From contig NC_087109.1 of the NCBI RefSeq assembly GCF_963855985.1, positions 7,708,001 to 7,772,000 on the forward strand: a stretch of 64,000 nt of DNA, in the 5' to 3' direction. Source of the stretch: Ostrinia nubilalis. Its lineage: Eukaryota; Arthropoda; Insecta; Lepidoptera; Crambidae. Below, piece after piece: positions 19,823-31,356 of this stretch (the first letter of the stretch is position 1; each line of letters starts with the position of its first letter). A program made the translations under genes and the position numbers. The notes under the pieces were generated by a model. That model worked only from the letters and a program-made list of their open reading frames with translations. It ran no database searches and was not told the DNA's origin.

Positions 19823-20607
19823 AGTAGGCAACCATAGGTTTTCTTGAACATTCACCTATGGGCTATGATATACATACAAGAATAAGCGGTGTAAAAAACG
19901 AACCCCAACGCGACTCTATGTGGACAAATTTAATAGCATGTTTTCTGGTAAAACTCTTCGCACACATCTCTTGATTATTTTGATTTTGATGATTGAATTT
20001 GAAATTGTAAAAGGCATGTATTTAAATGATCTTTTTAAATTAGCAAAAACGGCAAATAAAAAAATCTATATGGTCATCTATTTTAATGATTGATCCTCTT
20101 TCTTTGAGACATAAAATAAATGAAATCGATCGATATTTTAACCTCTTTTGAACTACGCAAAAAAATTTTGAGATGTAAAAATTATATCTGATCGTTACTT
20201 GTTGGTCCTCAAAAATAAAAGAAATGAGCACCAAATATTCAATATTGTGATACTTTTTTAAATAATTCGATTTGTATAAATTATTTTTTGTCTATATCAA
20301 ATAATCTTCAAAATAATTATGTTATGGTACTTATTTTTATTAAGTTGTAGTCAAAGGATGGAAACTATTTAAAGGCACTTGATGTTCAAAGATTTATTTT
20401 TTATTAAAAAAGCATACTTAACACGTTCACACTGCGTTATCGGGTCGAATTGACCTTAGGTGCTGGATGCGTTGGTGCGGGATGGATACATTCGGTCTTT
20501 TCAGTAGTACGAAAGATAAATATTGTTTTGCAATTGTTTCGTCAAACACAGTAAATATTTGAAAAAAAAAAAACTTATCAGGTCCTCACGACCCGATGTC
20601 GCACTAA
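19823..20607. other. No feature seen
   Basis: AT-rich. 'acacgttcacactgcgttatc' near 20421 and 'gacccgatgtcgcact' near 20590 frame the next element but do not form a recognised unit. Confidence 0.45.
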
Positions 20608-21105
20608 GGGGGCGTCCATTAATTACGTGAGACTTTTAGGGGAGGGAGGGGGTCCAGAAAAACCTCACCTAATCTCACGTGGGGGAGAGGGGGGGTGTCG
20701 AGAAATATCACGTAATTTTTTCCACAACAAACAGAGTAGGTAAATCCTCCGTCTGCATTTGTGAACACAGGCTCAGTTCTTAGATCCGCAGTTTGCTAAT
20801 GCTTAAATATGAACAAAATGTAAACTAATAGTTAAAAATTGTACTAAAAGTAAAAAAACTGGGCTTAAATTGTTTTGTTTTATCATTTCAGTAATTTTTT
20901 TCACGCAGGTCGGGTTTTTTATAAAATCTAATATTTTCGAAGCATGGATTGTCTTATTCACATTGCAAATAGGCATTTTGGAAAATCTCACGTGAGATTA
21001 GGGGGTGGGGGAGGGGGTCTGGCAAAATCTCATGAAGTCTCACCAAGGGGGGCGGGGGGGTTAAAAAATAGCCAAAATTGTCTCACGTAATTTATGGACG
21101 CCCCC
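20608..21105. mobile_element. G-rich TIR element, PIF/Harbinger-like, non-autonomous
   Basis: Terminal inverted repeats gggggcgtccattaattacg and its inverse at 21080-21105, flanked by TAA on both sides (20605-20607, 21106-21108). Inside each end lie G-runs (gggtgggggagggggtctgg near 21003). No coding sequence. TIR sequence and 3-bp TAA duplication support a Harbinger-type MITE. Confidence 0.82.
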
Positions 21106-21295
21106 TAAAGTAAACAAATATCGTTCAGTGCTTTTATCGTGTCTAATCGACCCGTTGACAGATGACTCTATGGTCACTGATCATGGTCAAGATCGGTATA
21201 CTAAGAGAAAATCAACCTTTCGATTTGAAAAAAAAAAATAAAGAGGTAAAAATTATGATGTCGGGTTCAGGGATGTCAGAAGTAAGAAATTATTT

Positions 21296-21340
21296 TACAT
21301 AGCGCCTCTAGTCCCAAACTAAGCAAAGCTTGTAATTTAA
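21296..21340 (-). mobile_element. SINE 3'-end fragment
   Basis: ctagtcccaaactaagcaaa, gcttgta is the inverse of the 3' block of the tRNA-derived SINE at 55405-57130. Confidence 0.65.
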
Positions 21341-22654
21341 ACAAACATGGCAATGTACCATTCTGCTTGCTTATTGGCCGCTAAGCCCTTGGCCAACTCA
21401 GTAACCAATGACGGACGATTGTCACTCAACCACAAAGTAATTTTCTTTATTATACTTTTATTAAATTAAAAGATACCTATGTTTTAATTAAAAATATTAA
21501 CCAATAATATTTTTAGTTAGATCAAATATATTTTAAAGTTAAGTTATACATAGATCGAAATGTATTTATTAGGTGATCAATATTAAAAGGCAAACTTGAT
21601 ATAAAAATCATCAAATTAACAAAATTAAAGATCAATAACTAAAAAAGAGGATCAAATATTATTTTTGTTTACCAAATATTAAAAGAGTATGTTAAACATA
21701 AATATTATGTTACCTTAAATGAAGATCATTCATAATGTATCCGTAGATCAACTAATATAGACCCAATAATTAATATAAAGATAAAATATAATAAAATACA
21801 TCATTTATTTTTAAAAGTGCACATACAAAAAAGATCAATTAGTTTTTAGAGGATCAAATAATATTGTCCCATTGTAAAACTCGTCACCAAACCAGGTGTG
21901 ACGAGGATGACCACGACCACTCTGGTAAGTGTACCGAGAAATATGTGCAGTGCAGTGCCCGAAGCAGTGGTAATACTGGGACGTGTAAAAGTGCTTTTTA
22001 AAAGCCAACTTTAAAAAATAAATAAGTTTTAAGAAGAAGAAGAAGAGGTAAGTTGGGTGCGGTGACTTGTGTAGGTTTTGAGTAGGTAGCTGAGGCCAGT
22101 AAGAGCCTTCTAAATAAAGTAATTGGGCGACTTTAATTCCATAATTACGCTTATGGAATATAATAATTACCTAGGCTATGCATGGTGCAGTCCTACTGCA
22201 TCTTATTCTTTTGTTTACCAGCTCAGAGTAGACTAGAGCAACAAAAGATCTCATTTGCATGGCAAATTTGCTCACTCTCTCCCAAGAACTGAAAGTGGGA
22301 CTTGAAACTTCTTTAAAACATTATTTGTTGTTTGACGTTGGATCGAATCATGTGCCGGGGAGTGTGGAGGGACGATTGTGAAGTGTTTGTTCGTGGAACT
22401 GAATTCACGTCAAAGAGAAAAGAAAAATGCTGGTATCGCAAATCATTCGATACGAAAATGGTGCTTTGATATTGTTTTTTGATGTTGCCACCCCAATTCT
22501 AAGTCCTAAGGGGTTTTTGTTTGGTCCTTGGATTTTATACATTTTACATCAAAAATACGCACACATTTGACTTTGACACAAGCGTTTTTTTAATTTGTAT
22601 TTCACAAATTATACTCAGCTCAGCTAAATAATTTCTGGATTTTTTTATTTAGAG
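21341..22654. other. Anonymous AT-rich DNA
   Basis: No gene. Between 21510 and 21860 'gatcaa' occurs many times, and 'agaggatcaaata' twice (about 21653, 21847), hinting at an old element with a repeated phrase. No boundaries found. Confidence 0.4.
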
Positions 22655-22925
22655 TTTGGCAGTAACACTTTTCGCCACCGATCTACCCGACAGCACTTCC
22701 ACCCCCATCACTTAGATGGTTGGCAGTCCACCACAGTACGTTTCTCTAGAAACTTCCTGCCCCGTACAACCAAACTGTGGAATGGACTGTCGTCTGCGGT
22801 GTTTCCGGACGGATACGACCTGCAAGCTTTCAAGAGGAGAGCATATCTTCACCTTAAAGGTAAACGGTAATCACCATCAGGTGATCCGTCTGCTCGTTTG
22901 CCTCCTGTCACATAAAAAAAAAGTT
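22655..22925 (+). mobile_element. LINE 3' end with C-terminal ORF2 coding and poly(A)
   Basis: The frame 22709-22870 reads [40 protein letters not shown], then KR-stop: the typical C-terminus of R1/Jockey-group reverse transcriptases. It is followed by a short 3' UTR ('tcaccatcaggtgatccgtc') and an A-run. The copy is truncated 5' and its frame is still open. Confidence 0.78.
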
Positions 22926-23349
22926 ACAAACTTGAATTGAAACCAATCATTTTCATCAAAGCCTATGGCAATGAAGGTAAAAATCAGAATTCAAACAAAC
23001 GCTATAGATTGGATACTTTATTTAACATTCATTTCGTAATCTACCCACACGTTTTTACGCAGTAATAAACAGAATTTCCTCGAACACTTACTACCTACTT
23101 AAATACCTGAATTCCACAAAAAGTGAGCTTATAAAAAGCTTATCTAAGCACATTAACGTCTTAATCGAAAGCTCTTAAGTAACCCTTTCCGTTCGCATGC
23201 CACTTTGCGTGTGTCTGACGTAGGTATAGGTTCCCAAAGTTTGCAAGCTAAAATGGAATTTAAATGGTTTTGTAAGTGGTTCTCTAGTGTTATTTCTACA
23301 AACGACGGCATATCAATCTAAACACAGTGGTAAAAAATAGACCTTAATC
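22926..23349. other. No feature seen
   Basis: Anonymous DNA. Confidence 0.5.
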
Positions 23350-23450
23350 TGGGTTTTTTTAAGGCGAAGGTGAATAGGCACTTACAAGCAGACGTGTACC
23401 ATCCTAGACTGCATCTCACTTAACATCATCAGGTCAAATACCTGCCTTGC
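23350..23450 (+). mobile_element. LINE C-terminal fragment
   Basis: 'aggcacttacaagcagacgt', 'accatcctagactgcatctc' encodes VNRHLQADVYHPRLHLT, a motif also found reversed at 29345-29455 and 32770-32860. Confidence 0.55.
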
Positions 23451-23546
23451 TTTGCATAAAAAAGTATCATGTACTTACTTAGTTAGAAGAGATACTAAAT
23501 ACTAAGTTCCACCTGCCTACGAGAGGCACCATTCGATATTGTGAAT

Positions 23547-23655
23547 GTTCGATAATTTGTAAATTCTATATTTTGAACGTTCGATCATTTGTAAATTCGA
23601 TATTTTGAACGTTCGATCATTTGTAAATTCAATATCTTGTTCGTACGATATTTTG
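23547..23655. repeat. Tandem repeat, 32-bp unit, about 3.5 copies
   Basis: 'gttcgatcatttgtaaattc' starts at 23547, 23579 and 23611, with a degenerate copy from 23639. The unit is itself partly palindromic (gttcgat … atattttgaac). Confidence 0.85.
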
Positions 23656-24638
23656 ATTTTCGATCATTTGTTATTCGATATGGCGAAGGTAACCTAATGT
23701 ATGGAAATGACTTAATGTATGGAAATTCACGCCCGACACAGGCACTTGCGTGCGCTGCTCATACAAATTTTCAATACTGAACCGCATGCGGGGAGTCCGC
23801 GAAAGTTTTAGCGGAGGCCTTATAAATGGTATAATCACTACAATTTTGAGAACCACTGGCCTAACAAACGTTTGTCAACCTTGACCGCCACTGTTATAAT
23901 ATTTTCCCTCAATGATAACCCCGAAAACACCAGTTAAAGTAAAAGTACAGTTAGGTACAAAAATTGCTAATCATTTTGTTATTATAGACTATAAAACCTA
24001 GTTTCCTCCTACCACGTAAAAGTTGAAAAATAGTGAATAGGTATTATTCGCGGTCTGTAGGCTTTTTTTCGCAGTGTAAAGGTTACCTATATTCATTAGG
24101 ATATTATGAACAAAATTACATTAACAACCCTTATTTTTCACTGCAAAATATCGATGACCACAGGACTTATAATGAAAATGTATCACATAATCACATTTAG
24201 GTACCATAGCTTCGGTTAAAAAAAAATAAACTTATTATTATTATTTTAATCGCTAATATTTATTATTTTTGCGCCCGACTGTACCTACCTTGGCGGTGAG
24301 CAAACAATTAAAAATACAGTGAAAATAAAACGTAGTGTACGGCCTTTTCAGCGAATTTCAATGCCACTGTATGGAAATTAATAGGTTTGTTTTCCAGGAA
24401 TAAAACACTATGTAAATACATTCTTGATTTCTGGTAAAAGGTGCTATGAAATCGCTATTAAATCTTTATATTTTTTTTATTTCAGTTAATCGGCAATTTG
24501 AACTGAAAATTAAAATGGGTTGCATTTTATAATTCAAAATAAGGGCTTGTTCCCACGGGGACATCCCGTTTTTTTCATGATCCCATTTAGAAGTATACGC
24601 GTTTTAATATTAAGCCTATTGATTTAAGTAATATAAAG
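23656..24638. other. No feature seen
   Basis: Anonymous AT-rich DNA without recognised coding or repeat signals. Confidence 0.5.
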
Positions 24639-24731
24639 AGCGCACATTACACCAATTTAGTATCGGCCGATTTTTCATACAAATTAGAATCGGGCCCAAC
24701 TATCGGCCAATTAAAAGTTGGCGGTCTGCGC
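24639..24731. mobile_element. MITE F, copy 1
   Basis: 'gcgcacattacaccaattta', 'tatcggccga' and 'actatcggccaattaaaagt', with partly inverted ends. A second copy is at 46427-46511. Confidence 0.6.
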
Positions 24732-24855
24732 CTAGGCTAACATTGACATGAACATCCAGTTTACAATGTCCTGCAAATTCGAATTTCTTGTATTTCAAAC
24801 ACATGGTCCTGCATCACTGGAGCCCTAAAGCATAAAAACTTAATATGCATAAAAC

Positions 24856-25075
24856 TAGCGTCCGCCCGCAACTTCGTACGCGTGGACGTGGATCCCGTTT
24901 TACCCCTTAGGGGTGGAGTTTCATAAAATCCTATCTTAGCAGATGCCTACGTCATAATATCTACCTGCATGCCAAATTTCAGCCCGATCCGTCCAGTGGT
25001 TTGGGCTGTGCATTGATAAATCACTATGTCAGTCCGTCAGTCAGTCAATCAGTCAGTCAGGCACCTTTGAGTTAT
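24856..25075 (+). repeat. 'actagc' dispersed repeat, complete copy
   Basis: Runs from actagcgtccgcccgcaact through 'gatccgtccagtggtttggg' to a (cagt)n-like tail. It is the uninterrupted version of the sequence split at 3366/13335 and so documents the empty site of the large element. Confidence 0.82.
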
Positions 25076-25369
25076 AATTATATTTAGAAGATTTGGTGGG
25101 CCTTTGCTACTGACTGGAATGTAAAATAAAAATATTGTATATTTGCAGTATGATAGGTAGGTTACTATGAATAGTAGAAAAGGTCATTTGGAAAGGTTGA
25201 TAGGGCTCATTTCTTATTCAATTGACTAAAGTGGTCGAAAATATAACGCCAATTGAATTGACAGGTTGTATTTGTAGCCATAGCCATTATTATCTAGCAT
25301 TATTATTAACGCTAGCTTTCTAAATATATTTGTCGTTATTAATAATCTTTACGTAACGAGTCACAGCAC

Positions 25370-25775
25370 GTCCCTACTAAAATTAAAAACGCACTGACTG
25401 TTACGCTTTCAAGCCTAAACCACCTGGACCGATTTGGATGTTATTTGTTATAGAGATGGTCTGAATCCTGAGAAAGGACATATAGGATAGTTTTTATCCC
25501 GGTTTTTGAAACAGGGACGCGCGCGATAAAGTTTTTCTGACAAAATTCCACGCGGGCGAAGCTGCGGGCGGAAAGCTAGTTAATAAATAAATGCGAAAGT
25601 CCTGTCTGTCTCTTCGTTAACCACTAAACGGATTTTGTGTATAGAGATAGTCTGAGTCCTGAGAAAGGACATAGGATAGTTTTCATTCCAGTTTTTAAAA
25701 CAGTGACACGCGCATTAAAGTTTTTCCCTCACAGAAGAAATTTCACGCAGACGAAGCCGTGGGAAAAAGCTAGTT
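25370..25775 (+). repeat. Two tandem copies of dispersed repeat H
   Basis: Copy 1 ends 'gggcgaagctgcgggcggaa', agctagt near 25578. Copy 2 follows at once from 'aaatgcgaaagt' and ends 'gccgtgggaaaaagctagt'. Both carry 'gaaaggacata', 'ggatagtttt' and the 'ttaaagttttt' block. Confidence 0.75.
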
Positions 25776-27561
25776 AGGCTATATTTTTATAGCATAATAG
25801 CTCCTATTATAATAACTTAAGATTCCCTAGTGTTTAATTGTTTTGACTACCCCTTCCTAAACAAATATCATTGAATACTATAGACGCCTACATGTAAGCT
25901 ACGCCGTAGCTGCTACGAATTAAGTTGTAGCAATAGTGTAGGCTACGAGCACATAATAATATTATGTTATAAAGTTCGCTACGAGCCCATAATACTATGT
26001 TATACAGGATGAAATTGCAATGCTTTTAAAAAAGATTATTTTGTATGAGTGTGCATATAAAAGGTGTTCAAAACGATTTTACGAGGTTTTACTCAACTCA
26101 TTGGGTTCGTATAATATTTGGGGAATGTACTACTTACTGTATTTGTGTATTGTATTTGGGTATTTATTTGGGTAATGTAATACTGTATCATTGTGTAGAG
26201 TCAGGATGCCAACGATTATAATTTTATCCTGTAGAATCACACCATCCAATTTAAATGATTCTACTCTATTCAATTATATCTCGTGTTAAGAATTGATTTT
26301 TAGAAGCTTTGAAGCTCCAAAGCTTAATTCAATTTTAAGCATAGATCAAGGCTTTTGATAGATAATAACGGGAAAAATCGATGACAAGATTGAATTGAGT
26401 TGCCTAGTTTCAAAATAAAAACCTTACTTCTTTTTTAGTCTGCTTAAATTTCCAAACTCCTTAGAGCAGGATTTTCCACGTGAAAGCAAAACTGTAAACT
26501 AAGAACAAAATAGTTTCAAAGCATCATTTATTCACAAGATTACTACTTGTAGAGCTAAAAGTTCTGAGGAAAGAGAGTACATATAATGTCAAACACAAGA
26601 TGAATCAGTAGACTTACTTCTTATTCGTCCAACACCTAGAAGGCATTCATGCATAGCAGAACTTTACAATGTCTTGTGGGAATCGCGATCTTAAATATTT
26701 AAATGTTAGGATCAAAATGCACAACCAATGTTACAATAAAATTTTACAGTGTAAAGATGTGATGATCCAACTTTGGTTATACAATATTGTAAAAAACTAG
26801 TCACACTTACTTACATATCCAATAATAGGTAGGTATCTACATCCACTTAATATTAAGTAACTCTACAATATTATGTTTGTTAAACCGGAAAACTCGAGTC
26901 GTCAATTATTTTAATAATCATTAATATGTCAACCGTAAAAATATAAGTTGGCATTTTTAATCAGGCAGTCGCCACCTGATTTTATTGTGGCAACAATTTT
27001 AATCACTTGTGGTGGGAGGAAGGGAGGGTGGTACTCCACATGCACTCTGCACACCTATTAGGGTTATTATCAATAATTTAATAAGTTATTATGAAATCTT
27101 TCTGTTTGTTGAATGGATGCAACCCGCAGTTTATTGGTGAAATGAAACGACAATATATCGTTGGTGAGATGGATTAACACTCGAATTCATTTAGTAGAAA
27201 TTGTGTTCGCAAAACTTACTGGTATTTTGTATTCATAACATTATCAAGATATATGTAGACTTATTTATTACCAAACAATAATGTAAAACTTAGTTAAAAT
27301 AGGTACTACCATCTTTAGTAACAAATTAATAATCAACCTAATACGTAATAATTAACTATTAGGTACCTACATAAACACTTAGTTCTAAGCACTTTTAGTT
27401 ATAGTAATTCCATGTATGTGTGTTTGTCTTGTTGGTTGTCCTAATAAATAAAATAAATGAACTTAGCTCCGACTTGCAGCTGACAGAATATTAGACTATT
27501 TTTAAAGGTGTTTGAGTATTTTAATCATCTAACCTTTCGCACTGTCGTAACATACGTAGAT
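25776..27561. other. Anonymous DNA
   Basis: No gene. A short direct duplication ('gctacgagc-c/a-cataata', near 25937 and 25978) and an 8-bp-arm hairpin (aagctttg … caaagctt, near 26306) are the only structures noted. Confidence 0.45.
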
Positions 27562-27625
27562 CATCATCGTCAATACAGCCACAGGACGTCCACTGTTGAA
27601 CATAGGCCTCTCTAAATGAATGCGT
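27562..27625 (-). mobile_element. RTE-type LINE 3' tip
   Basis: 'cagccacaggacgtccactg' plus 'ttgaacataggcctctc' after an imperfect (atc)n run; only the last ~60 bp of the element. Confidence 0.7.
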
Positions 27626-28447
27626 AGACCATAGGGTAGACCAAATTATTCATTTCGAAATACCAGAAAGAGCAAGCTATTTCTAAAATAAATTCCATAC
27701 TTTCAACTGAAAAATGTAAGAACGTACATTACGTGGTAACCACGAAAATGGCGTGACATGACTACACAAATTGTGAGCTGCTGGCCATGAATTTTGTACA
27801 AGGTTTTTCCTGAAAGTTGACTTTAAAAGCTAGCTTTACCTAGTGTAAAGAATCCAAAGAATATGCTGTATAGGGAATTCCTTTTACACGAAGTCAGGTT
27901 TATACCTCAGTAATGCCTTTGTCTGTCTTTATCGCACACTTGGGTAGATGGCATGTAAAAGAGAGAGAAGCATTTTAGGTCAGCACGAAGCGATGGCCTC
28001 TGAGTCAATTGACACTAACTTGTTAGTTGACACCACGTTCATTATCAAGTCGTGCAGACGCATCCATACACTAATTCATATTTTAATTGCAAAAGTAGCC
28101 CTTGTAGTCTATCTGTCATTGTTAGTTTATAATAGAGATAAGAGACATCTCCTAAATTCAAGATTAAACATGGTTCTACTCATGTTAGGGGGAAACAATA
28201 TCATAGGGGAAAAAATAGAAAAATCGTAGTTAAAAGGCGGCTAAAATAGAGAACTAATATATGTTTTTTATGATCCGAAAGAAACGAAAATTCGTTCATG
28301 GATCACATGTGTGAGACCAATTACCGACAATTAAAAGTAAAAGTAAAAAAAGTATTTAGGTATTTGTAAAAGATGTACAATTTAATCTGGCAATCTCTGC
28401 ACTAAGCAAGAAAGCTTGTATCGCAGCGGCCATTTCAAACAATTACC
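27626..28447. other. No gene recognised
   Basis: The 93-codon frame at 27948-28229 has no recognisable motif. Confidence 0.4.
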
Positions 28448-28717
28448 TTATAATTGACATCGGTCTGACTTTGCTGTTTTTTTGTAAGGCATCGCAAAAT
28501 TGTAATGATATCGAAGCCCTATGAAGAATTGTGATGTTTGTAAAAAGTGGTACAACTCTCCCGGACTCCCCTTACCCATATAAGCGAACATCAGGTTTTC
28601 ACAACCCGTCTGGCCAGCCAAATGTTCATAAATTCGCGATTCCCGTCTCGTAAGCGAAACAATTTCTACAGATGGCGCAAAATATTCACGTAATGTATCA
28701 AAATCGACACTTTGCAT
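28448..28717 (-). CDS. Unrecognised 89-residue frame
   Basis: Starts MQSVDFDTLREYFAPSVEIV and includes LTRRESRIYEHLAGQTGCEN and GSPGELYHFLQTSQFFIGLR. The composition looks like a folded protein (hydrophobic/charged alternation, few Asn/Lys runs), unlike most chance frames here. The ATG lies 10 bp from a divergent plus-strand ATG at 28728. I do not know the family. It may be a transposon gene remnant; no TIR was found around it. Confidence 0.35.
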   Translation of the reverse strand: MQSVDFDTLREYFAPSVEIVSLTRRESRIYEHLAGQTGCENLMFAYMGKGSPGELYHFLQTSQFFIGLRYHYNFAMPYKKTAKSDRCQL

Positions 28718-28727
28718 CTAAACGACG

Positions 28728-28799
28728 ATGAATAACGAATTTCAGACCTCTAGCTTAGAGGATAGCGTTCAATTTGCAACGAAGTCAATCCTACGTAAG
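28728..28799 (+). CDS. Unrecognised 24-codon exon-like frame
   Basis: MNNEFQTSSLEDSVQFATKS, then ILRK, followed by GTTTGT, a possible splice donor after AAG. It is divergently arranged with the 28448-28717 frame, start codons 10 bp apart. It is short, so chance is a real alternative. Confidence 0.25.
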
Positions 28800-29033
28800 G
28801 TTTGTTTGTTGTTGTTACTTGAGATTCTACGAAGATATTATTGGTTTTGGGTTGAAATTGCTTTCAAGGTCCAAATTATAAAGTTACCCTTGTGTTATTA
28901 GATTGGATCCTACTTTTAAACCTATTAAATATGGTTTTGTATCTTTTTTACACTTGAAGGGCCTTTTGTTTAATTGTTTGAAAGACACATTTACTAAAAT
29001 TACAACTATTAGTAAGTAATCTTGAAACTGATG

Positions 29034-29110
29034 GACAAAGGCCTCCCCCAAGGATTTTCATAACAACCGATCCTGCGCTGCCATTGTCCAGCAGTGGACG
29101 TCATTTGGCT
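29034..29110. mobile_element. RTE-type LINE 3' end with inverted 5' part
   Basis: 'gatggacaaaggcctccccc' (minus) runs to 'cctgcgctgcc', then 'tgtccagcagtggacgtcat' (plus) runs to the gaacgaac tail. The two parts overlap by about 11 bases of element sequence at the junction, as expected for twin priming. Confidence 0.7.
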
Positions 29111-29344
29111 GAAACGAACGAACTCTCGAAATACATAAAGTATGTAACAAATTGTGTAAGTATATTAAACTTATCAGTGGAAATAATATGGTTTCTCTCT
29201 TGTCCTGAAAATACTTTTTCAGTTTCGTTTTCCAGCTGTACACTGAAAAGAGTTACTTGCCGAAAACATAGGTCGATATGTAATAGGTATCGATTATGTA
29301 CGAATGGCACGATATATTTTTTATGTAAGACAAGACAGGTATTT

Positions 29345-29455
29345 GACCGCAATTGCGGCGCAATTGCACCTGGTGTTAAGTGAGATGCAGTCTACTAGGA
29401 TGGTACATATCTGCCCTGTAAGTGCCTATTCATTCTCGCAAAAGGCCCTGCGAAA
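29345..29455 (-). mobile_element. LINE C-terminal fragment
   Basis: 'agtgagatgcagtctactag', 'gatggtacatatctgccctg' is the inverse of the 23350-23450 type. The overlapping open frames on both strands (29058-29486) are by-products. Confidence 0.55.
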
Positions 29456-30052
29456 TATGCGTTCAATCGATATTAAATATATTTAGGCTCATGTCTTTCA
29501 CTGAATAAGGTATTAAGGCTTAAACTGCAGTTCGGACTAGCCGAGATTTCGGTAATCCATCCTTCGCGAGCGAGGCTCAGTAACTACTAATCATACGGAA
29601 TGTCGCATATTGGCAAGGTAAAACATACAGTACATTTCAGCATGATTATTTGAAAACTAAGTCGTTTAGTGAAATTTTCTTTCAACAAAGAATAGAGGTC
29701 ATTTATTTTCTTTTAATGAATTCATAATAATTTAATTTTGAAATAAAGTTGTTTGATAGACTATGTATGAGTCGGTGTAAGGCTGGGACGCAACTGACTG
29801 GACTGCAAAGCTAGGCTAGTTCTATCTTTTTCGTCCACTTTATTATTGTAGTATAGTAAACCCACTACCTACTTACACAAACATTATAAATACAATAAAT
29901 CCTATAAAAATGTCTTAGTTCCGAAGATAAAACACAGCTTTGGTAAGTATTTGAATCCGCTTTTACAAAAAATAGGTAACCTTCATTTATGCCCCATATT
30001 TGAAAATCTTTTTCGAATTCTTAAATTAAAGAACCTATTGACTACCCTATAT
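29456..30052. other. No feature seen
   Basis: Anonymous DNA. Confidence 0.5.
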
Positions 30053-30300
30053 GAAAGAAAGAAAGAAAGAAAAATATTTATTTGGTACTAAATTATACAC
30101 ATTGACAATATAAAGCAAAAATAATAAAATTGTTGTTACCAAATTGGTCTCTGCTCAGTATGAGGCCATAATGTCATACCTATCTTACTTCTTAATACAC
30201 CCCCAAGAAAATACACATAAATAGAGTCGCCAGTCCTTAGTGCATTTTTCCTACAAACTCTCACTTATTAAGACTACATAAGACGCCATAGCGTAGCTCG
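30053..30300 (-). mobile_element. LINE scrap with (GAAA)n 5' on plus strand
   Basis: (gaaa)n then 'aaatatttatttggtactaa', a reversed 3' tail type; the rest of the unit is not clearly recognised. Confidence 0.4.
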
Positions 30301-30486
30301 ATCTGCCATCCCAGTACAATCGCACAAGGCTATTCTATTCTCAGCGGACGAACGTGCCTACAATACTAACGGGGGTTTTGGTGCGACATCGCTGCGGATT
30401 ACTGCCGAATTGAGGATTATCAGCATTACCATGAAATTCGCTGGTTCATACCGTTTAATACCTTTTGAAGAGCGGTATGGGCTCGT

Positions 30487-30725
30487 CAATCATATAAGAA
30501 AGAAAGAAAGAAAGAAAGATACATTTATTACAATGGACATCACACAAATACAGGCAATTACATAGACATGACAGTGGCACATAATAATAAAAGAAGAAAA
30601 AATAAAAACAAGAGTAAACTGAGCAGTGCCACCCATTCACCAACAAGATGCCCACTGCAACGGGACCCCACTCAGCATATGCCGTGGCCCACGGTGACGA
30701 AGGCCACGCCGCTGGTTTAGGCATC
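30487..30725 (-). mobile_element. LINE scrap with (GAAA)n on plus strand
   Basis: (agaa)n at 30497-30520 followed by 'acatttattacaatggacat'. On the minus strand this is a 3' end with a (TTTC)n tail. The 89-codon reverse frame here is probably coincidental. Confidence 0.45.
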
Positions 30726-30824
30726 TTTAAGGTATAATTACAGTCCCCTTTGATGGAATATTGAAGGGAAAATATGTCTCTAACGTGTGGTTTGTAGAGT
30801 TAAAAGCTCATCGTTTATTTCAAT

Positions 30825-31015
30825 CAAATGACGCACACTACTGGACTACAACGACCGGTCCTGTGCTGCCCGCATTTATGTGCTTCTCGCGACTTTTACC
30901 AGATCGTCGGTCCACCTAGTTAGAGGATTGCCTAGATAGAGAGAGTCGCCACTACTTTTCTGCCCCAATGGCCATCAGTTCTACAAGTTATGTGCCCATT
31001 GCCACTTATGCTCAT
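30825..31015 (-). mobile_element. RTE-type LINE 3' fragment
   Basis: 'aatgacgcacactactggac', 'accagatcgtcggtccacct' and 'gccccaatggccatcagttc' match the 'ggacaaaggcctcc' subfamily with several small deletions. Confidence 0.68.
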
Positions 31016-31196
31016 CAACCTAAATAAAAACTACATTCTCTACTCATACTACATTATCTTCTTTAATAGATTTGAAATCATATACTTCTTCTTTCTCAAG
31101 ACTCTTAAAGGAAGTAGGTTAAATACCATATTATAATCAGCTGCTCAACTTTGCCTCAAAAAGATTTTTCTCCCTTTCTCTCGCTCTAAAGATTAA

Positions 31197-31310
31197 GGCT
31201 GGGTTGCACCATCTTACTTTGTCAAAATCTGTCAAATTTCATACAAAAAACACCGGTTAACGTTATACTTACGGTCATAGTTAGGTGGTGCAACACAGCC
31301 TAAGAATCAA
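31197..31310. mobile_element. MITE C, copy 3
   Basis: ggctgggttgcaccatctta … gtggtgcaacacagcc, with TAA on both sides (31194-31196, 31311-31313). Confidence 0.88.
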
Positions 31311-31356
31311 GACATTACAGCTCATTATTAAATAACAGAACATTGATTACATCATC

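Noticed and set aside
23547..23655. CRISPR-like array
   Set aside because: Units are contiguous tandem repeats without unique spacers, and this is animal DNA.
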